Part shown: positions 1 to 9,231 of the stretch, in pieces
Layout: each line of letters starts with the position of its first letter
Position numbering within the stretch: the first letter of the stretch is position 1
Assembly: GCA_905478185.1 (NCBI GenBank)
Contig: CAJQHO010000009.1
Span: forward strand, 1 to 42,761
Direction of reading: 5' to 3'
DNA: 42,761 bases
Source of the DNA: an uncultured Flavobacteriales bacterium
GTDB lineage: Bacteria; Bacteroidota; Bacteroidia; Flavobacteriales; BACL11
Position numbers and translations under genes: made by a program
The notes under the pieces: generated by a model
The model's database searches: none
What the model was told of the DNA's origin: nothing
Seen by the model: the letters and a program-made list of their open reading frames with translations, nothing else

Positions 1-1
1 G

Positions 2-1576
2 TTTGGAGGAGTATTAGTTTCCAGAACATTTTACGCTAAAGGACAAACAGGACAACAATTATTGTTAGGGGCTTATTCGGCATTGAACAGACAAATTGCA
101 AAAGGAAAAGTTACTATGTACAATCGTCATGAGATGGTTGAATTGGTAAAAGTGAATGGAAAAGCAAGAGGAATTATTGCTAGAAATTTAGAAACTGGAG
201 AATTAGAAAGACATTCGGCACATGCTGTTGTTATTGCTAGTGGAGGGTACGGAAATGTATTTTTCTTATCCACTAACGCAATGGGATCAAATGCAACTGC
301 AGCTTGGAAAATTCATAAAAAAGGAGCGCATTTTGCAAATCCTTGTTACACACAAATCCACCCAACTTGTATTCCAAGAAGTGGTGAGCATCAATCTAAA
401 CTGACTTTAATGTCAGAATCATTGAGAAATGATGGTAGAATTTGGGTGCCCAAAAACATGGAGGATGTACTTGCTATTCGTGAAGGAAAATTAAAACCAA
501 CTGATTTATCAGAAGATCAAAGAGATTATTATTTAGAGAGAAGATACCCTGCATTTGGGAATTTAGTACCAAGAGATGTGGCATCAAGAGCAGCAAAGGA
601 AAGATGTGATGCTGGTTTTGGAGTAAATGAAACCGGAGAAGCAGTATATTTAGATTTTGCATCTGCTATACAAAGATACGGTAAACAAGAAGCAGCAATT
701 GCTAGAATGGGAAATCCTACTGATGAAGAAATTTTAAAATTAGGAGAGGCGGTCATCGAATCAAAATACGGTAACCTTTTCCAAATGTATGAAAAAATTG
801 TAGCACAAGATCCGTACAAAACCCCAATGATGATTTACCCTGCAGTACACTATACTATGGGAGGTGTTTGGGTGGATTATAACTTGATGACTTCTGTTGA
901 AGGATGTTACTGTATTGGAGAGGCAAATTTCTCTGATCATGGTGCGAATAGACTAGGAGCGTCTGCATTGATGCAAGGTTTGGCGGACGGTTATTTCGTA
1001 TTGCCTTACACTATTGGGGATTATTTATCAAACGATATTAGAACGGGAAACATTTCAACTGACTCAGCAGAATTTGTTGAAGCTGAAAAAGAAGTTTCAG
1101 ATAGGATTGAGAAATTGATGGATATAAAAGGAACAAAATCGGTTGACCATTTCCATAAATTGTTAGGAAATGCAATGTGGGAATATGTTGGTATGGCAAG
1201 GAATGAAGAAGGCTTGAAAAAAGCAATGACAGATATTAAACAAATTCGTACTGATTTCTGGAATGACGTAAGAATTCCTGGAGATAAAAACTCGTTAAAC
1301 CCTGAATTAGAAAAAGCGGGTAGAGTAGCAGATTTCTTAGAATTAGGAGAACTTTTCGCTAAAGATGCATTACATAGAAACGAAAGTTGTGGAGGTCATT
1401 TTAGAGAGGAATCAGTAGAGTTAGATGGGGAGCAAAAAGGAGAAGCAAAAAGAAATGATACAGATTATGCTTATGTTGCTGCTTGGGAATACAAGGGAGA
1501 GCCGGCTGATGCAGTGATGCATAAGGAAGAATTGGAATTTAAGGATATTGAATTGAAACAAAGATCATATAAATAA
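2..1576 (+). CDS. sdhA: Succinate dehydrogenase/fumarate reductase flavoprotein subunit (5' partial)
   Basis: Catalytic FAD subunit of respiratory complex II, which oxidises succinate to fumarate at the inner face of the cytoplasmic membrane. The reading frame is open from the left edge (base 1 completes an earlier codon), so the N-terminal FAD-binding glycine motif lies outside the window; about 524 residues are visible. Recognisable parts are the substrate-site HPTCIP stretch, the [10 protein letters not shown] segment, and the [18 protein letters not shown] region that closes the FAD site. The C-terminal domain has the charged tail usual for the Bacillus/Bacteroidota type of SdhA. The sdhB start lies only 4 bp after the stop, so the two are co-transcribed; a cytochrome b subunit is expected upstream, outside the window. 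No internal defect seen. Confidence 0.96.
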   Translation, partial: FGGVLVSRTFYAKGQTGQQLLLGAYSALNRQIAKGKVTMYNRHEMVELVKVNGKARGIIARNLETGELERHSAHAVVIASGGYGNVFFLSTNAMGSNATAAWKIHKKGAHFANPCYTQIHPTCIPRSGEHQSKLTLMSESLRNDGRIWVPKNMEDVLAIREGKLKPTDLSEDQRDYYLERRYPAFGNLVPRDVASRAAKERCDAGFGVNETGEAVYLDFASAIQRYGKQEAAIARMGNPTDEEILKLGEAVIESKYGNLFQMYEKIVAQDPYKTPMMIYPAVHYTMGGVWVDYNLMTSVEGCYCIGEANFSDHGANRLGASALMQGLADGYFVLPYTIGDYLSNDIRTGNISTDSAEFVEAEKEVSDRIEKLMDIKGTKSVDHFHKLLGNAMWEYVGMARNEEGLKKAMTDIKQIRTDFWNDVRIPGDKNSLNPELEKAGRVADFLELGELFAKDALHRNESCGGHFREESVELDGEQKGEAKRNDTDYAYVAAWEYKGEPADAVMHKEELEFKDIELKQRSYK

Positions 1577-1580
1577 AGAT

Positions 1581-2333
1581 ATGGATTTAACATTAAAAGT
1601 CTGGAGACAGAAAAACAGAGAAGATAAAGGAGGTTTAGCAACCTATAAAGTTGCTGGAATTTCAGAACATGCTTCTTTCTTAGAAATGCTTGATGTGATG
1701 AATGAGCAATTAATAATGGAAGGAACAGAACCTGTCGCTTTTGATCATGATTGCCGTGAAGGAATTTGTGGTACTTGCTCACTTTATATTAATGGAGAGG
1801 CGCATGGTCCTGACAGAAAAGTAACTACTTGTCAATTACATATGCGTATGTTTAAAGATGGAGAAACTATATATATTGAGCCTTGGCGTTCGGCAGCAAT
1901 GCCCGTAATTAAGGATTTAATTGTGGATAGAAGTTCGTTTGAAAGAATTCAACAGTCTGGTGGTTTTGTTTCTGTAAATACTTCAGGAAACACTCAAGAT
2001 GCAAATGCATTGCCAATCCCAAAAATGAATGCAGATAAAGCGTTTGATGCTGCCGCTTGTATTGGATGTGGAGCTTGTGTAGCTACTTGCAAAAACTCTT
2101 CTGCTATGTTGTTTGTAGCAGCTAAAGTCTCTCAGTTTGCTTACTTACCACAAGGGCAAGTAGAAGCAAAACAAAGAGTACTTAATATGGTTGAGCAAAT
2201 GGATAAAGAAGGCTTTGGAAATTGCACTAATACAGGTGCTTGTGAGGTAGAATGTCCGAAAAGTATTTCTATTGAATACATTGCAAAAATGAACAGAGAG
2301 TTTTTATCTGCTTCTTGTTCGTCAGAGAGTTAA
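1581..2333 (+). CDS. sdhB: Succinate dehydrogenase iron-sulfur subunit
   Basis: Iron-sulfur electron-transfer subunit of complex II, passing electrons from the SdhA flavin to the membrane quinone. The protein has 250 residues, normal for the Bacteroidota type. The plant-type [2Fe-2S] site is C58-x4-C63-x2-C66 with C84 as fourth ligand. The C-terminal ferredoxin domain carries [12 protein letters not shown] and [13 protein letters not shown], which supply the [4Fe-4S] and [3Fe-4S] clusters. It follows sdhA by 4 bp and is the last gene of the operon: a strong hairpin terminator starts about 20 bp after the stop. The ATG at 1581 is the natural start because the conserved beta strand begins at once. 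Confidence 0.97.
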   Translation: MDLTLKVWRQKNREDKGGLATYKVAGISEHASFLEMLDVMNEQLIMEGTEPVAFDHDCREGICGTCSLYINGEAHGPDRKVTTCQLHMRMFKDGETIYIEPWRSAAMPVIKDLIVDRSSFERIQQSGGFVSVNTSGNTQDANALPIPKMNADKAFDAAACIGCGACVATCKNSSAMLFVAAKVSQFAYLPQGQVEAKQRVLNMVEQMDKEGFGNCTNTGACEVECPKSISIEYIAKMNREFLSASCSSES

Positions 2334-2352
2334 AAGAAACCTAATATTATAT

Positions 2353-2387
2353 AAAAAAGCAAGTTCATTTGAACTTGTTTTTTTATG
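2353..2387. terminator. Bidirectional intrinsic terminator between sdhB and the DEAD-box gene
   Basis: A perfect 8-bp stem CAAGTTCA / TGAACTTG (2360-2367 and 2370-2377) with a 2-base loop is flanked by an A-run on the left and a T-run on the right. It can therefore end the plus-strand sdh transcript and the minus-strand helicase transcript, which converge here. Confidence 0.85.
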
Positions 2388-2390
2388 TTT

Positions 2391-3635
2391 TTACTTTCTA
2401 TAGTTTGCTTTCTTCTTTTTTCTATTTGCAAAGAATTCTTGTTTTTTTCTATTCTTTTCTTTCTCAAATTCTTTCTTTTCTTGAGCATTCATTGGCTTGT
2501 CAGTTTGAGGGAAAGGATGGTCTTTAATTGCATCAATTTTTTTACCAATTAGCTTTTCAATATCTCTAATATAAGCATTTTCTTCAGGTCCAGAAATTGA
2601 AATTGAAATTCCTTCTTTTCCTGCCCTTCCACATCTGCCTATTCTATGCACATAAGTTTCGGATTCATTAGGTATGTTGTAATTCAATACATGTCTTAAC
2701 TCATTTATATCAATTCCTCTTGCAGCAATATCAGTTGCAACTAATACTCTCATCCCTCCATCTTTAAATGATTTTAAAGCGTTCTGCCTTTGGTTTTGAG
2801 ATTTATCTCCATGTATTGCAGTAGCTTCAATATTCTTCTTTTTAAGATTTTTCACAATCTTATTCGCTCCATGTTTGGTTCTTGAAAAAACCAGAATTTG
2901 TTTTATTTCTTTATCCTTTAAAATATGAAATAGTAATTCTTTCTTACTTGTTTGATTTGTGAAATAAACATATTGTTGTATTGTTTCTGCTGTTGATGAA
3001 ACTGGAGCAACTGATACATTTTTAGGGTTTTTCAAGATTGTTTTTGATAGCTCTAAAATATTTTTTGGCATAGTAGCTGAAAAGAAAAGAGATTGTCTTT
3101 TCTGAGGAAGCATTTTTATAATCTTTTTGATATCATGAATAAAACCCATATCCAACATTCTATCAGCTTCATCTAATACAAAATATTTCACATCTCTTAG
3201 CGTGATGTACCCTTGTCCGATAAGATCAAGCAATCTACCTGGAGTTGCAATTAAAACATCTACTCCCGCATCAAGTCTTTTTACTTGTTTCATTTGTTTT
3301 ACCCCTCCATAAATAACCGTATTTTTAATAGAGTTATATTTTGAGTAATTAGTAAAATTTTCAGCAATTTGAATAGCAAGTTCTCTAGTAGGGGTAACAA
3401 TAAGCGCCTTTACTTTTCTTTTTCCTTGGTTTTGAGATTCGTTTTCTAAATGATGTAAAATGGGTAATGAAAAAGCAGCAGTTTTACCTGTTCCTGTTTG
3501 AGCAGTACTTAGCACATCATTTCTATCTAAAATAAGCGGAATGGTCTTAGCCTGAATTGATGTCGGAGTTTCGTAATTTTGATCTTTCACTGCTTTTTGC
3601 AATGAGTTATGTAGTTTTAAATCTTCAAATGTCAT
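2391..3635 (-). CDS. DEAD-box ATP-dependent RNA helicase, RhlE-like
   Basis: Cytoplasmic RNA helicase that unwinds short RNA duplexes using ATP, usually in ribosome assembly, mRNA decay or cold adaptation. All motifs are present in order: Q motif TPTSIQ (residues 23-28), Walker A AQTGTGKT (45-52), PTRELAIQI, TPGRLLDL, DEAD, SAT, and in the second RecA domain ATDIAARGID and HRIGRCGRAG. At 414 residues it has the RhlE/SrmB-like core plus a lysine/arginine-rich tail ending in KKKKANYRK, typical of Bacteroidota paralogues and probably an RNA-binding tail. It diverges from the nitrilase gene and converges on sdhB. A near-consensus minus-7 element (TACACTTG on the minus strand, 3653-3660) lies 18 bp before the ATG. 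Which paralogue it is cannot be settled from sequence alone. Confidence 0.93.
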   Translation of the reverse strand: MTFEDLKLHNSLQKAVKDQNYETPTSIQAKTIPLILDRNDVLSTAQTGTGKTAAFSLPILHHLENESQNQGKRKVKALIVTPTRELAIQIAENFTNYSKYNSIKNTVIYGGVKQMKQVKRLDAGVDVLIATPGRLLDLIGQGYITLRDVKYFVLDEADRMLDMGFIHDIKKIIKMLPQKRQSLFFSATMPKNILELSKTILKNPKNVSVAPVSSTAETIQQYVYFTNQTSKKELLFHILKDKEIKQILVFSRTKHGANKIVKNLKKKNIEATAIHGDKSQNQRQNALKSFKDGGMRVLVATDIAARGIDINELRHVLNYNIPNESETYVHRIGRCGRAGKEGISISISGPEENAYIRDIEKLIGKKIDAIKDHPFPQTDKPMNAQEKKEFEKEKNRKKQEFFANRKKKKANYRK

Positions 3636-3721
3636 ATAGTAATATTGTTTTGCAAGTGTAAGTATATTACAAATGATAGCCTATTCATCTGTAGTTTATT
3701 GCAAATTATTATGTTTGCTGT

Positions 3722-4498
3722 ATGAAAGAATCACTTTCGATATCCTTAATACAAGCTAATCTTCATTGGGAAGATGTAGATGCAAATTTATATCATTTTG
3801 ACAAACTGATTTCTGTTATTAAAGAAATTGATTTAATTTTACTTCCTGAGATGTTCAACACCTCTTTCTGCCCAAAATCTAATCATTTGTCTGAATCAAT
3901 GAATGGGAAATCTGTTAGTTGGATGAAGGAAATATCAAAGAAAAAAAAATGTGTTATTGCTGGCTCATTAATGATAAATGAGGAGGGTAAAGTTTATAAT
4001 CGCCTAGTTTGGATTAGTAAGGATGGGCAGATTTCTACTTATGATAAAAGACATTTATTTTCATTAATAGAGGAGGAAAGACATATTTCAAAAGGAGATA
4101 AGCGTTTAATTGTAGAGCTAGAAGGTTGGAAAATTTGCCCTCTTATTTGTTATGATTTGCGTTTTCCAGTTTTTAGCAGAAATAATGGAGATTATGATTT
4201 ATTAATCTATTTGGCAAATTGGCCAATAAAAAGAATTGATGCTTGGGATACGCTATTAAAAGCTCGGTCAATAGAAAATCAGTGTTTTACTATTGGAGTG
4301 AACAGAGTAGGTGAGGATGGAAATGGAATACCATTTAATGGATATACAAAAGTTTTTGATGCTTTTGGGAAGGAACTGCTTTCAGCTAAAGAAAATATGG
4401 AAGAAGTTCTGCAAATTGAAATTAGTTTGGATGATTTAAAATTGAAAAGAAGGCAAATGAATTTCCTGCAAGATAGAGATAATTTTACTCTACAATAA
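3722..4498 (+). CDS. Carbon-nitrogen hydrolase, omega-amidase (YafV/Nit2-like)
   Basis: Nitrilase-superfamily enzyme. The YafV/Nit2 branch hydrolyses 2-oxoglutaramate and 2-oxosuccinamate, the dead-end products of glutamine and asparagine transamination, to 2-oxo acids and ammonia. The catalytic triad is visible: E43 in LLPEMF, K109 in YDKRHLF and C143 in LICYDLRFP. The length of 258 residues is that of the single-domain amidases. The beta strand LSISLIQANL begins directly after the ATG, so this start is sound. A TATGTTTG element at 3710-3717 ends 4 bp before the ATG, which would place transcription initiation at or next to the start codon. The gene converges on the following lipoprotein gene with a 14-bp overlap. 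The substrate is inferred from family resemblance. Confidence 0.9.
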   Translation: MKESLSISLIQANLHWEDVDANLYHFDKLISVIKEIDLILLPEMFNTSFCPKSNHLSESMNGKSVSWMKEISKKKKCVIAGSLMINEEGKVYNRLVWISKDGQISTYDKRHLFSLIEEERHISKGDKRLIVELEGWKICPLICYDLRFPVFSRNNGDYDLLIYLANWPIKRIDAWDTLLKARSIENQCFTIGVNRVGEDGNGIPFNGYTKVFDAFGKELLSAKENMEEVLQIEISLDDLKLKRRQMNFLQDRDNFTLQ

Positions 4499-5579
4499 GC
4501 CACTCTAATTCCAAATCCCAATTGGAACGAATAGTTATTTCTGATGGGTAATTTTGCGCTTTCTCTGCCTGTACTTTGTTTATCCAACTTCCAGTTGTCC
4601 ACTTCCTATCTTCATTTAAATCACTAATATATTTCAGTTGATATTTCCCTGCAATAAGGTCATCTAAAATATATGGTGGATTAGTAAATGAGAGTTCTTT
4701 AACTACTTTTTTATTTTGCAAAAGTTGGAAAATACAAGGTGTAGTTGTGCTACTTATAATTTCAAGTTTTCCATAAGAAATTTCTTCTTTTGTAAGATTG
4801 TCAATTAATAAACTATCAGAAGAAAGGCTATCAGTTTTTATTCCAGTTGTATCAGAATTTGCACTATCAATTTCTATTATGGGATTGAATGAAAATAGGC
4901 AAAAAAAACTATCAGTTTCTGCATTTATGCAACTATCTAAATATGCAATACTTTCATCTTCATTATAGATAAAATCAAATTCAGTAAGCGCTACAACTTT
5001 GTAGTTTTTAGCGTTTAAATTAGGGAAATGAAAGTTACCTTCTTTATCAGTTTTTGCAATGTAATTAGGATTTTCTTTAAAGATAACAGAGTCATTTTTA
5101 TTTTCTTCAAAAAGCATAATCCAAGCATTTTCTATTTGCTCTAAAGTATAAGCATCTAGCAATTTCCCACTTAAAGTTAGCGTGTCCAAAACATCAGAAG
5201 TTGAGAAAGTATAGTTAAGCGTGTCAAGTATGTTTCCTTCATTTAAATCTTTAATACAAGAGTTTAACGCCAGATTGTAGGTTGCGTTTTCTGCAAGTGT
5301 ATCTTCAATAGTTAAGAATAGCTCAGTTCCTTTTATTTTCATTTGAATTCGTTTATTAATTGGGGGTGAAATGTAAAAATTTTCTTCCCAATTATTTAGT
5401 ACAATAAACTCGTCAAAGTCAAATGAAACAATTTTTTTATGAATATGCTGCAAATTCTCTGTACTGTTTATTTTTTGCAATTTAGGTGCATTAATATCTT
5501 TTTCGCCACCAGTAGGCGCAACTATATTAGCACAGGAAGTAAGACACAAAACAATAAATATTTGAAGCAATTTTTTCAT
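4485..5579 (-). CDS. Ig-like (SbsA/Big_5-type) domain lipoprotein
   Basis: Predicted lipoprotein of about 364 residues. I place the start at the ATG at 5577-5579, giving MKKLLQIFIVLCLTSC, a classic lipoprotein signal with lipobox LTSC. The longer form starting at 5624 would bury this signal under 15 extra residues. The mature protein opens with ANIVAPTGGEKDINAPK and a region with the strand pattern of the SbsA-like Ig fold (VSFDFDEFIVL, then TLAENATYNLALNSCIKDLNEGN), common in Bacteroidota lipoproteins. A second beta-rich domain (GKLLDAYTLEQIENAWIMLF, then TDKEGNFHFPNL) resembles a carboxypeptidase-regulatory-like or prealbumin-like fold. The cellular role is unknown; such proteins sit in the outer membrane. 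It follows comF by 65 bp on the same strand and overlaps the end of the nitrilase gene tail to tail. Confidence 0.85.
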   Translation of the reverse strand: MKKLLQIFIVLCLTSCANIVAPTGGEKDINAPKLQKINSTENLQHIHKKIVSFDFDEFIVLNNWEENFYISPPINKRIQMKIKGTELFLTIEDTLAENATYNLALNSCIKDLNEGNILDTLNYTFSTSDVLDTLTLSGKLLDAYTLEQIENAWIMLFEENKNDSVIFKENPNYIAKTDKEGNFHFPNLNAKNYKVVALTEFDFIYNEDESIAYLDSCINAETDSFFCLFSFNPIIEIDSANSDTTGIKTDSLSSDSLLIDNLTKEEISYGKLEIISSTTTPCIFQLLQNKKVVKELSFTNPPYILDDLIAGKYQLKYISDLNEDRKWTTGSWINKVQAEKAQNYPSEITIRSNWDLELEWLIVE

Positions 5580-5644
5580 TAAGGCAAATAAACAAATAAA
5601 TTTCCACAACTTCTCACTAGTCACTTTTAACTCCTATCTTTATT

Positions 5645-6325
5645 TTATGCTACAGCAATAGTTGCGATACTTACTTTCACTCCTTCAACTTCTTGTAGTT
5701 TTTGTGCGCAAGCCTCCAATGTTGAGCCAGTTGTTATTACATCATCAACAAGTAAAATATGCTTTCCCTTTAGTTTTTTGTTACTCCTTAAATCAAAAGA
5801 GTTCATCATGTTTTCCCATCTGCTAAATCGTTTTTTCCTTGTTTGAGAATCGGTATTTTCTATTCTTATTAATGACTTTTTATTCACTTTAATGTCAAGA
5901 ATTTCTTTTATTCCTTTAGCAATAAAATCAGACTGATTGTAACCTCTTAGTTTTTGTTTTTTAGGATGAAGGGGAACAGGTATTACAATGTCAATATTGT
6001 TAAAGCATTCAGATTCATTTATTGCATAAGCCAATTGTTTCCCAAGGAAAATGCCAACATTTTTTCCTTCTTCATATTTCAATTGGTGTATCAATTTCTG
6101 AGCATTTCCATCTTTATTAAAATCAAAAAGTGCAGCCGCATTTTCTAGTTTTATTCTACCCCAAAACCTTTCACTTACATCATTTTTACTATTTATAAAA
6201 CAATCAGTTTTTGGCGTTTGATGCAAGCAAGATATACAAATACATTCTTCATGCTTAAGCAAGTTACTTGCACAAATAATACATAATGATGGATAAAATA
6301 ACGCTAGAAAATCTTTTGCAAACAC
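5645..6325 (-). CDS. ComF family phosphoribosyltransferase-like protein
   Basis: ComF/GntX family protein of 226 residues. An N-terminal zinc-finger-like unit has C15-x2-C18 and C30-x2-C33. The C-terminal phosphoribosyltransferase fold carries the PRPP-loop signature ILLVDDVITTGSTLEAC near residues 190-206, with the preceding VIPVPLHPKKQKLRGYNQ stretch that defines the family. In competent bacteria ComF helps single-stranded DNA uptake or processing in the cytosol; in Bacteroidota a role in natural transformation is plausible but not shown here. It stands alone after the RNR terminator and is followed by the Ig-like lipoprotein gene on the same strand. Confidence 0.9.
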   Translation of the reverse strand: MFAKDFLALFYPSLCIICASNLLKHEECICISCLHQTPKTDCFINSKNDVSERFWGRIKLENAAALFDFNKDGNAQKLIHQLKYEEGKNVGIFLGKQLAYAINESECFNNIDIVIPVPLHPKKQKLRGYNQSDFIAKGIKEILDIKVNKKSLIRIENTDSQTRKKRFSRWENMMNSFDLRSNKKLKGKHILLVDDVITTGSTLEACAQKLQEVEGVKVSIATIAVA

Positions 6326-6354
6326 CTTGCAATGTACAGAATATTAAGCCAATT

Positions 6355-6384
6355 AAAAACCCACCAATTGGTGGGTTTTTAATT
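6355..6384 (-). terminator. Intrinsic terminator of the RNR gene
   Basis: A near-perfect palindrome, AAAAACCCACC AATT GGTGGGTTTTT (6355-6380), lies about 20 bp beyond the nrdJ stop. Read on the minus strand it is a G+C-rich stem followed by U residues. It separates the RNR transcript from comF. The flanking A and T runs would let it work on the other strand too. Confidence 0.85.
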
Positions 6385-6401
6385 TAAATATTTAGAACTT
6401 T

Positions 6402-8990
6402 TTATCCGCATTTGCTGTAACCACAGCTAACGCATTTCAAACAACCTTCTTCATAAACCAACCCTTCATCTCCACATTCTCCACAAGTATGATCGCTTAC
6501 AGTTGTTCCGTTAGCAATAAATGTTTTTAATGCTCTTACAACTCCACTTTTCCAAGTGTTGATGTTCTCATCATAAAGGTTCATTTTGCCAATTAAATCA
6601 ACAACATAGTGCAATGGCATTCCATGTCTTAAAACTCCTGAAATTAATTTTGCATAGTTCCAGAATTCTTTATCAAAAGAACGAGATAAACCTCCCATAG
6701 TTACTTTGTACCCTTCTTTATCTTCATATTGGAAGTCATATTGAGATGATCCATCTTCTCTTTTATTTTTGATAATCCAACCGTATTCCACAACCGCAGG
6801 CATATTAAATACATCCTCTGTTTTTCCTGTAAAAATTTCGTAAGGTCTTCCGTTTAATAACCCAACAACTGCAATCCATTTTTCTTTATTATTTTGGAAC
6901 CGCACTACTTTTGCATCTAATCTTTTCGGCCTTGATGGCGCTTTAGTCTCTCTAAATTCAGAGTTTTCTAAAACAGCATCTTTCTTTTCATCAGCAGAAA
7001 CCAATACACCAGCTCTTGATCCATCTCTATAAACTGTAATTCCTTTTGTTCCTTGCTTCCAAGATTCTAAGTAAATATTACTTACCTCATCAAGAGAAAC
7101 ATCATTAGGTAAATTGATTGTTGAGCTGATTGAATGTGTAACGTATTTCTGAACTGCTGCTTGCATTTCAACTCTTTTATTCCAATTAATTTCTGGAGCA
7201 GTACTTCCTGCATAAGGGCTTTTTGAAATGTCAGTTTCACCTGTTACTTCCATCCATGTTTTTAAGTTATGGTGGTAAACATTAAATTCTTGCCACTTAT
7301 CTCCTGAGTCATCAATAAAGTCAACTTTTGCATCTCTATCTTGCTCATTTAATTTTCTTCTTCTTTTGTAGTGCGTCATAAATACTGGCTCAATTCCTGA
7401 AGAAGTTTGAGCTAGCATACTTAATGTTCCTGTTGGAGCAACAGTACTAATTGATATATTTCTTCTTCCAAACTTCATCATTCTCTCATAAACATCAGGA
7501 AGCTCTTTTTCTAGCATTTGAACAAATTCTGATGTTTTTTCAATTTTAGAATCAAATCCAACAAAACTCCCTCTTGAAAGCGACATATCTATTGAACTAT
7601 CAAATTCAGCTCTACATTTTTCTTTCATCATTGATTCAACCATTGCTATAGCCTCATCAGAATCAATTGCCATCCCAAGTGCTGCAACCATATCTGCTAG
7701 GGCAGTAAATCCAAGCCCTGTTCTTCTTCCTTCTTTCCCGGTTTTTAATAACAGCTCCCAAGTTTCCTTCTCTACCATTTTGATATTCTCGGGCTCATCA
7801 TCAGCATCAACTTTATTTAAGATTCTTCCAATTGCTTCAGTCTCTAAGTCAACTAAATCATCCATTAATCTTTGCCCCTCATATGTAGCTTTGTAGAAAT
7901 CTTCCATTCTGAATGAAGCATCTTTTGTAAATGGGTTATCAACAAAATTGTAAAGGTTTAAAGCAATTAATCTACAACTATCTCCTCCTTGCATTGCAAT
8001 TTCAGAACAAGGGTTAGTTGATGTATTTTTATATCCAGGATAAACAGAAGAAGTTGAATACCAATGTTGACGATCCCAGAAAATTAAGCCTGGTTCGGCA
8101 GTATTATGTGCACATTGAATAATAGTATTCCAAAGTTCTTTTGCATTTACAGTTTTTGTAAATTTAGGATTGTCAGATTCAATTGGCCACTTATGAGTGT
8201 ATTCAGCATTTGCCTCAACAGCATGCATAAATTCATCAGAAAGTCTGATAGAAATATTCGCACCTGTAACTTTTTGTAAATCTTGTTTTATAGTAATAAA
8301 ATCCTCAACATCAGGATGTGCAATATCCATAGAAAGCATAAGAGCTCCTCTTCTTCCGTTTTGAGCAACTTCTCTTGTAGTATTCGAGAATCTATTCATA
8401 AATGAAACAGCTCCAGAAGTACTTCCTGCTGCATTAGAAACACTTGACCCTGCTGGTCTTAAATTTGAAATATCAACTCCAACTCCACATCTCCTTTTAA
8501 ATAATTGTGCTAATTGTTGGTCAGTGTAAAATACACCACCATAAGAATCATGTAATTCAGGAACAACAATACAATTAGATAAAGAAGCTAATTTATAATG
8601 ATTACCAAGTGAGCTCATTACACTACCTTGCGGAATAATGTAGCCAAACTCTTTAAACAAGCTGTAAACTTTTGCTTCTGTTAAATCTTCTCTTTCTTGC
8701 CCGTATTTTGATAAGAATTTTGCACTTCCGTTTAGATTGTATTTTAATTTATAATCTGCTTCAATTCTCCCAAATTCATTTGCCATTCTTTTGTGCATAT
8801 CATCAGGATTCTTTTCTACAAATTCTCCATCATAATCTTTCATAGCATACTTATTCATCCAAGTAGTCCCCGCTAATTCATCACCATTAAAATAGGCAAC
8901 TGCAGACTCTAATACTTCTTCATAAGTATATGTTTTTTGTTTTTTAGCTTTTGTCAAAACTTCTTTTTGTTTTTTTAATATTGTTGTCAT
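6402..8990 (-). CDS. nrdJ: Adenosylcobalamin-dependent (class II) ribonucleotide reductase
   Basis: Makes deoxyribonucleotides from ribonucleotides using an adenosylcobalamin-derived radical, with no oxygen or separate radical subunit needed. The 862 residues contain the reductive cysteine in LASLSNC140, the thiyl-radical cysteine in NPCSE (C328) and its partner in GGDSCRLIALNLYN (C339). The RRCGVGVDISNLRPAG and TREVAQNGRRGA stretches are those of class II enzymes. Residues 836-862 form a cysteine-rich zinc-ribbon-like tail (CGECG, CLKC, CGYSKC) that re-reduces the active site. The ATG at 8990 follows a GGAAG motif, a recognisable ribosome site in a genome that rarely shows one. It is a single-gene transcript with its own terminator. 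Function implies a need for vitamin B12; whether another RNR class exists elsewhere cannot be seen. Confidence 0.95.
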   Translation of the reverse strand: MTTILKKQKEVLTKAKKQKTYTYEEVLESAVAYFNGDELAGTTWMNKYAMKDYDGEFVEKNPDDMHKRMANEFGRIEADYKLKYNLNGSAKFLSKYGQEREDLTEAKVYSLFKEFGYIIPQGSVMSSLGNHYKLASLSNCIVVPELHDSYGGVFYTDQQLAQLFKRRCGVGVDISNLRPAGSSVSNAAGSTSGAVSFMNRFSNTTREVAQNGRRGALMLSMDIAHPDVEDFITIKQDLQKVTGANISIRLSDEFMHAVEANAEYTHKWPIESDNPKFTKTVNAKELWNTIIQCAHNTAEPGLIFWDRQHWYSTSSVYPGYKNTSTNPCSEIAMQGGDSCRLIALNLYNFVDNPFTKDASFRMEDFYKATYEGQRLMDDLVDLETEAIGRILNKVDADDEPENIKMVEKETWELLLKTGKEGRRTGLGFTALADMVAALGMAIDSDEAIAMVESMMKEKCRAEFDSSIDMSLSRGSFVGFDSKIEKTSEFVQMLEKELPDVYERMMKFGRRNISISTVAPTGTLSMLAQTSSGIEPVFMTHYKRRRKLNEQDRDAKVDFIDDSGDKWQEFNVYHHNLKTWMEVTGETDISKSPYAGSTAPEINWNKRVEMQAAVQKYVTHSISSTINLPNDVSLDEVSNIYLESWKQGTKGITVYRDGSRAGVLVSADEKKDAVLENSEFRETKAPSRPKRLDAKVVRFQNNKEKWIAVVGLLNGRPYEIFTGKTEDVFNMPAVVEYGWIIKNKREDGSSQYDFQYEDKEGYKVTMGGLSRSFDKEFWNYAKLISGVLRHGMPLHYVVDLIGKMNLYDENINTWKSGVVRALKTFIANGTTVSDHTCGECGDEGLVYEEGCLKCVSCGYSKCG

Positions 8991-9055
8991 TTGGCTTCCT
9001 CTTTTAAGCAGTTAATTATCCTTATTTTTTTTCTGATTACAAGTTTAGAAATAAA

Positions 9056-9139
9056 GTGAACTGTACAACCACATTGAACTTGTGGTTCTCAACAGATTTT
9101 TCAACAAAAAGTTAATAAGTAACTTAAGTGATTGAGAAC
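9056..9139. promoter_or_regulatory. Inverted repeats upstream of nrdJ (candidate operator or leader structure)
   Basis: The 241-bp region between purQ and nrdJ has no gene. It holds AACCACA / TGTGGTT (9067-9073 and 9081-9087) around a 7-base spacer, and GTTCTCAA / TTGAGAAC (9085-9092 and 9132-9139). The two repeats overlap by three bases. GTGAACT (9056-9062) nearly recurs as TTGAACT (9074-9080). They could be a repressor site or a leader structure; the match to the known NrdR box is poor, and no clear minus-7 element was found. Confidence 0.4.
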
Positions 9140-9231
9140 TAATTAAATGAATTTAATATCAAAATTTCACTGAAATAGTTCTTAAGATGTAGCTTATTTT
9201 TTTGAAGAATAAAAAAAGAAACTTTTACCAT

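Noticed and set aside
529-819. Open frame of 96 codons on the minus strand inside sdhA
   Set aside because: It lies wholly antisense to strongly conserved sdhA codons, has no promoter or start context, and its composition mirrors the sdhA frame.
8991-9231. Cobalamin riboswitch upstream of the B12-dependent RNR
   Set aside because: The region is short and AT-rich and lacks a recognisable B12-box-like conserved core; only simple inverted repeats are present.
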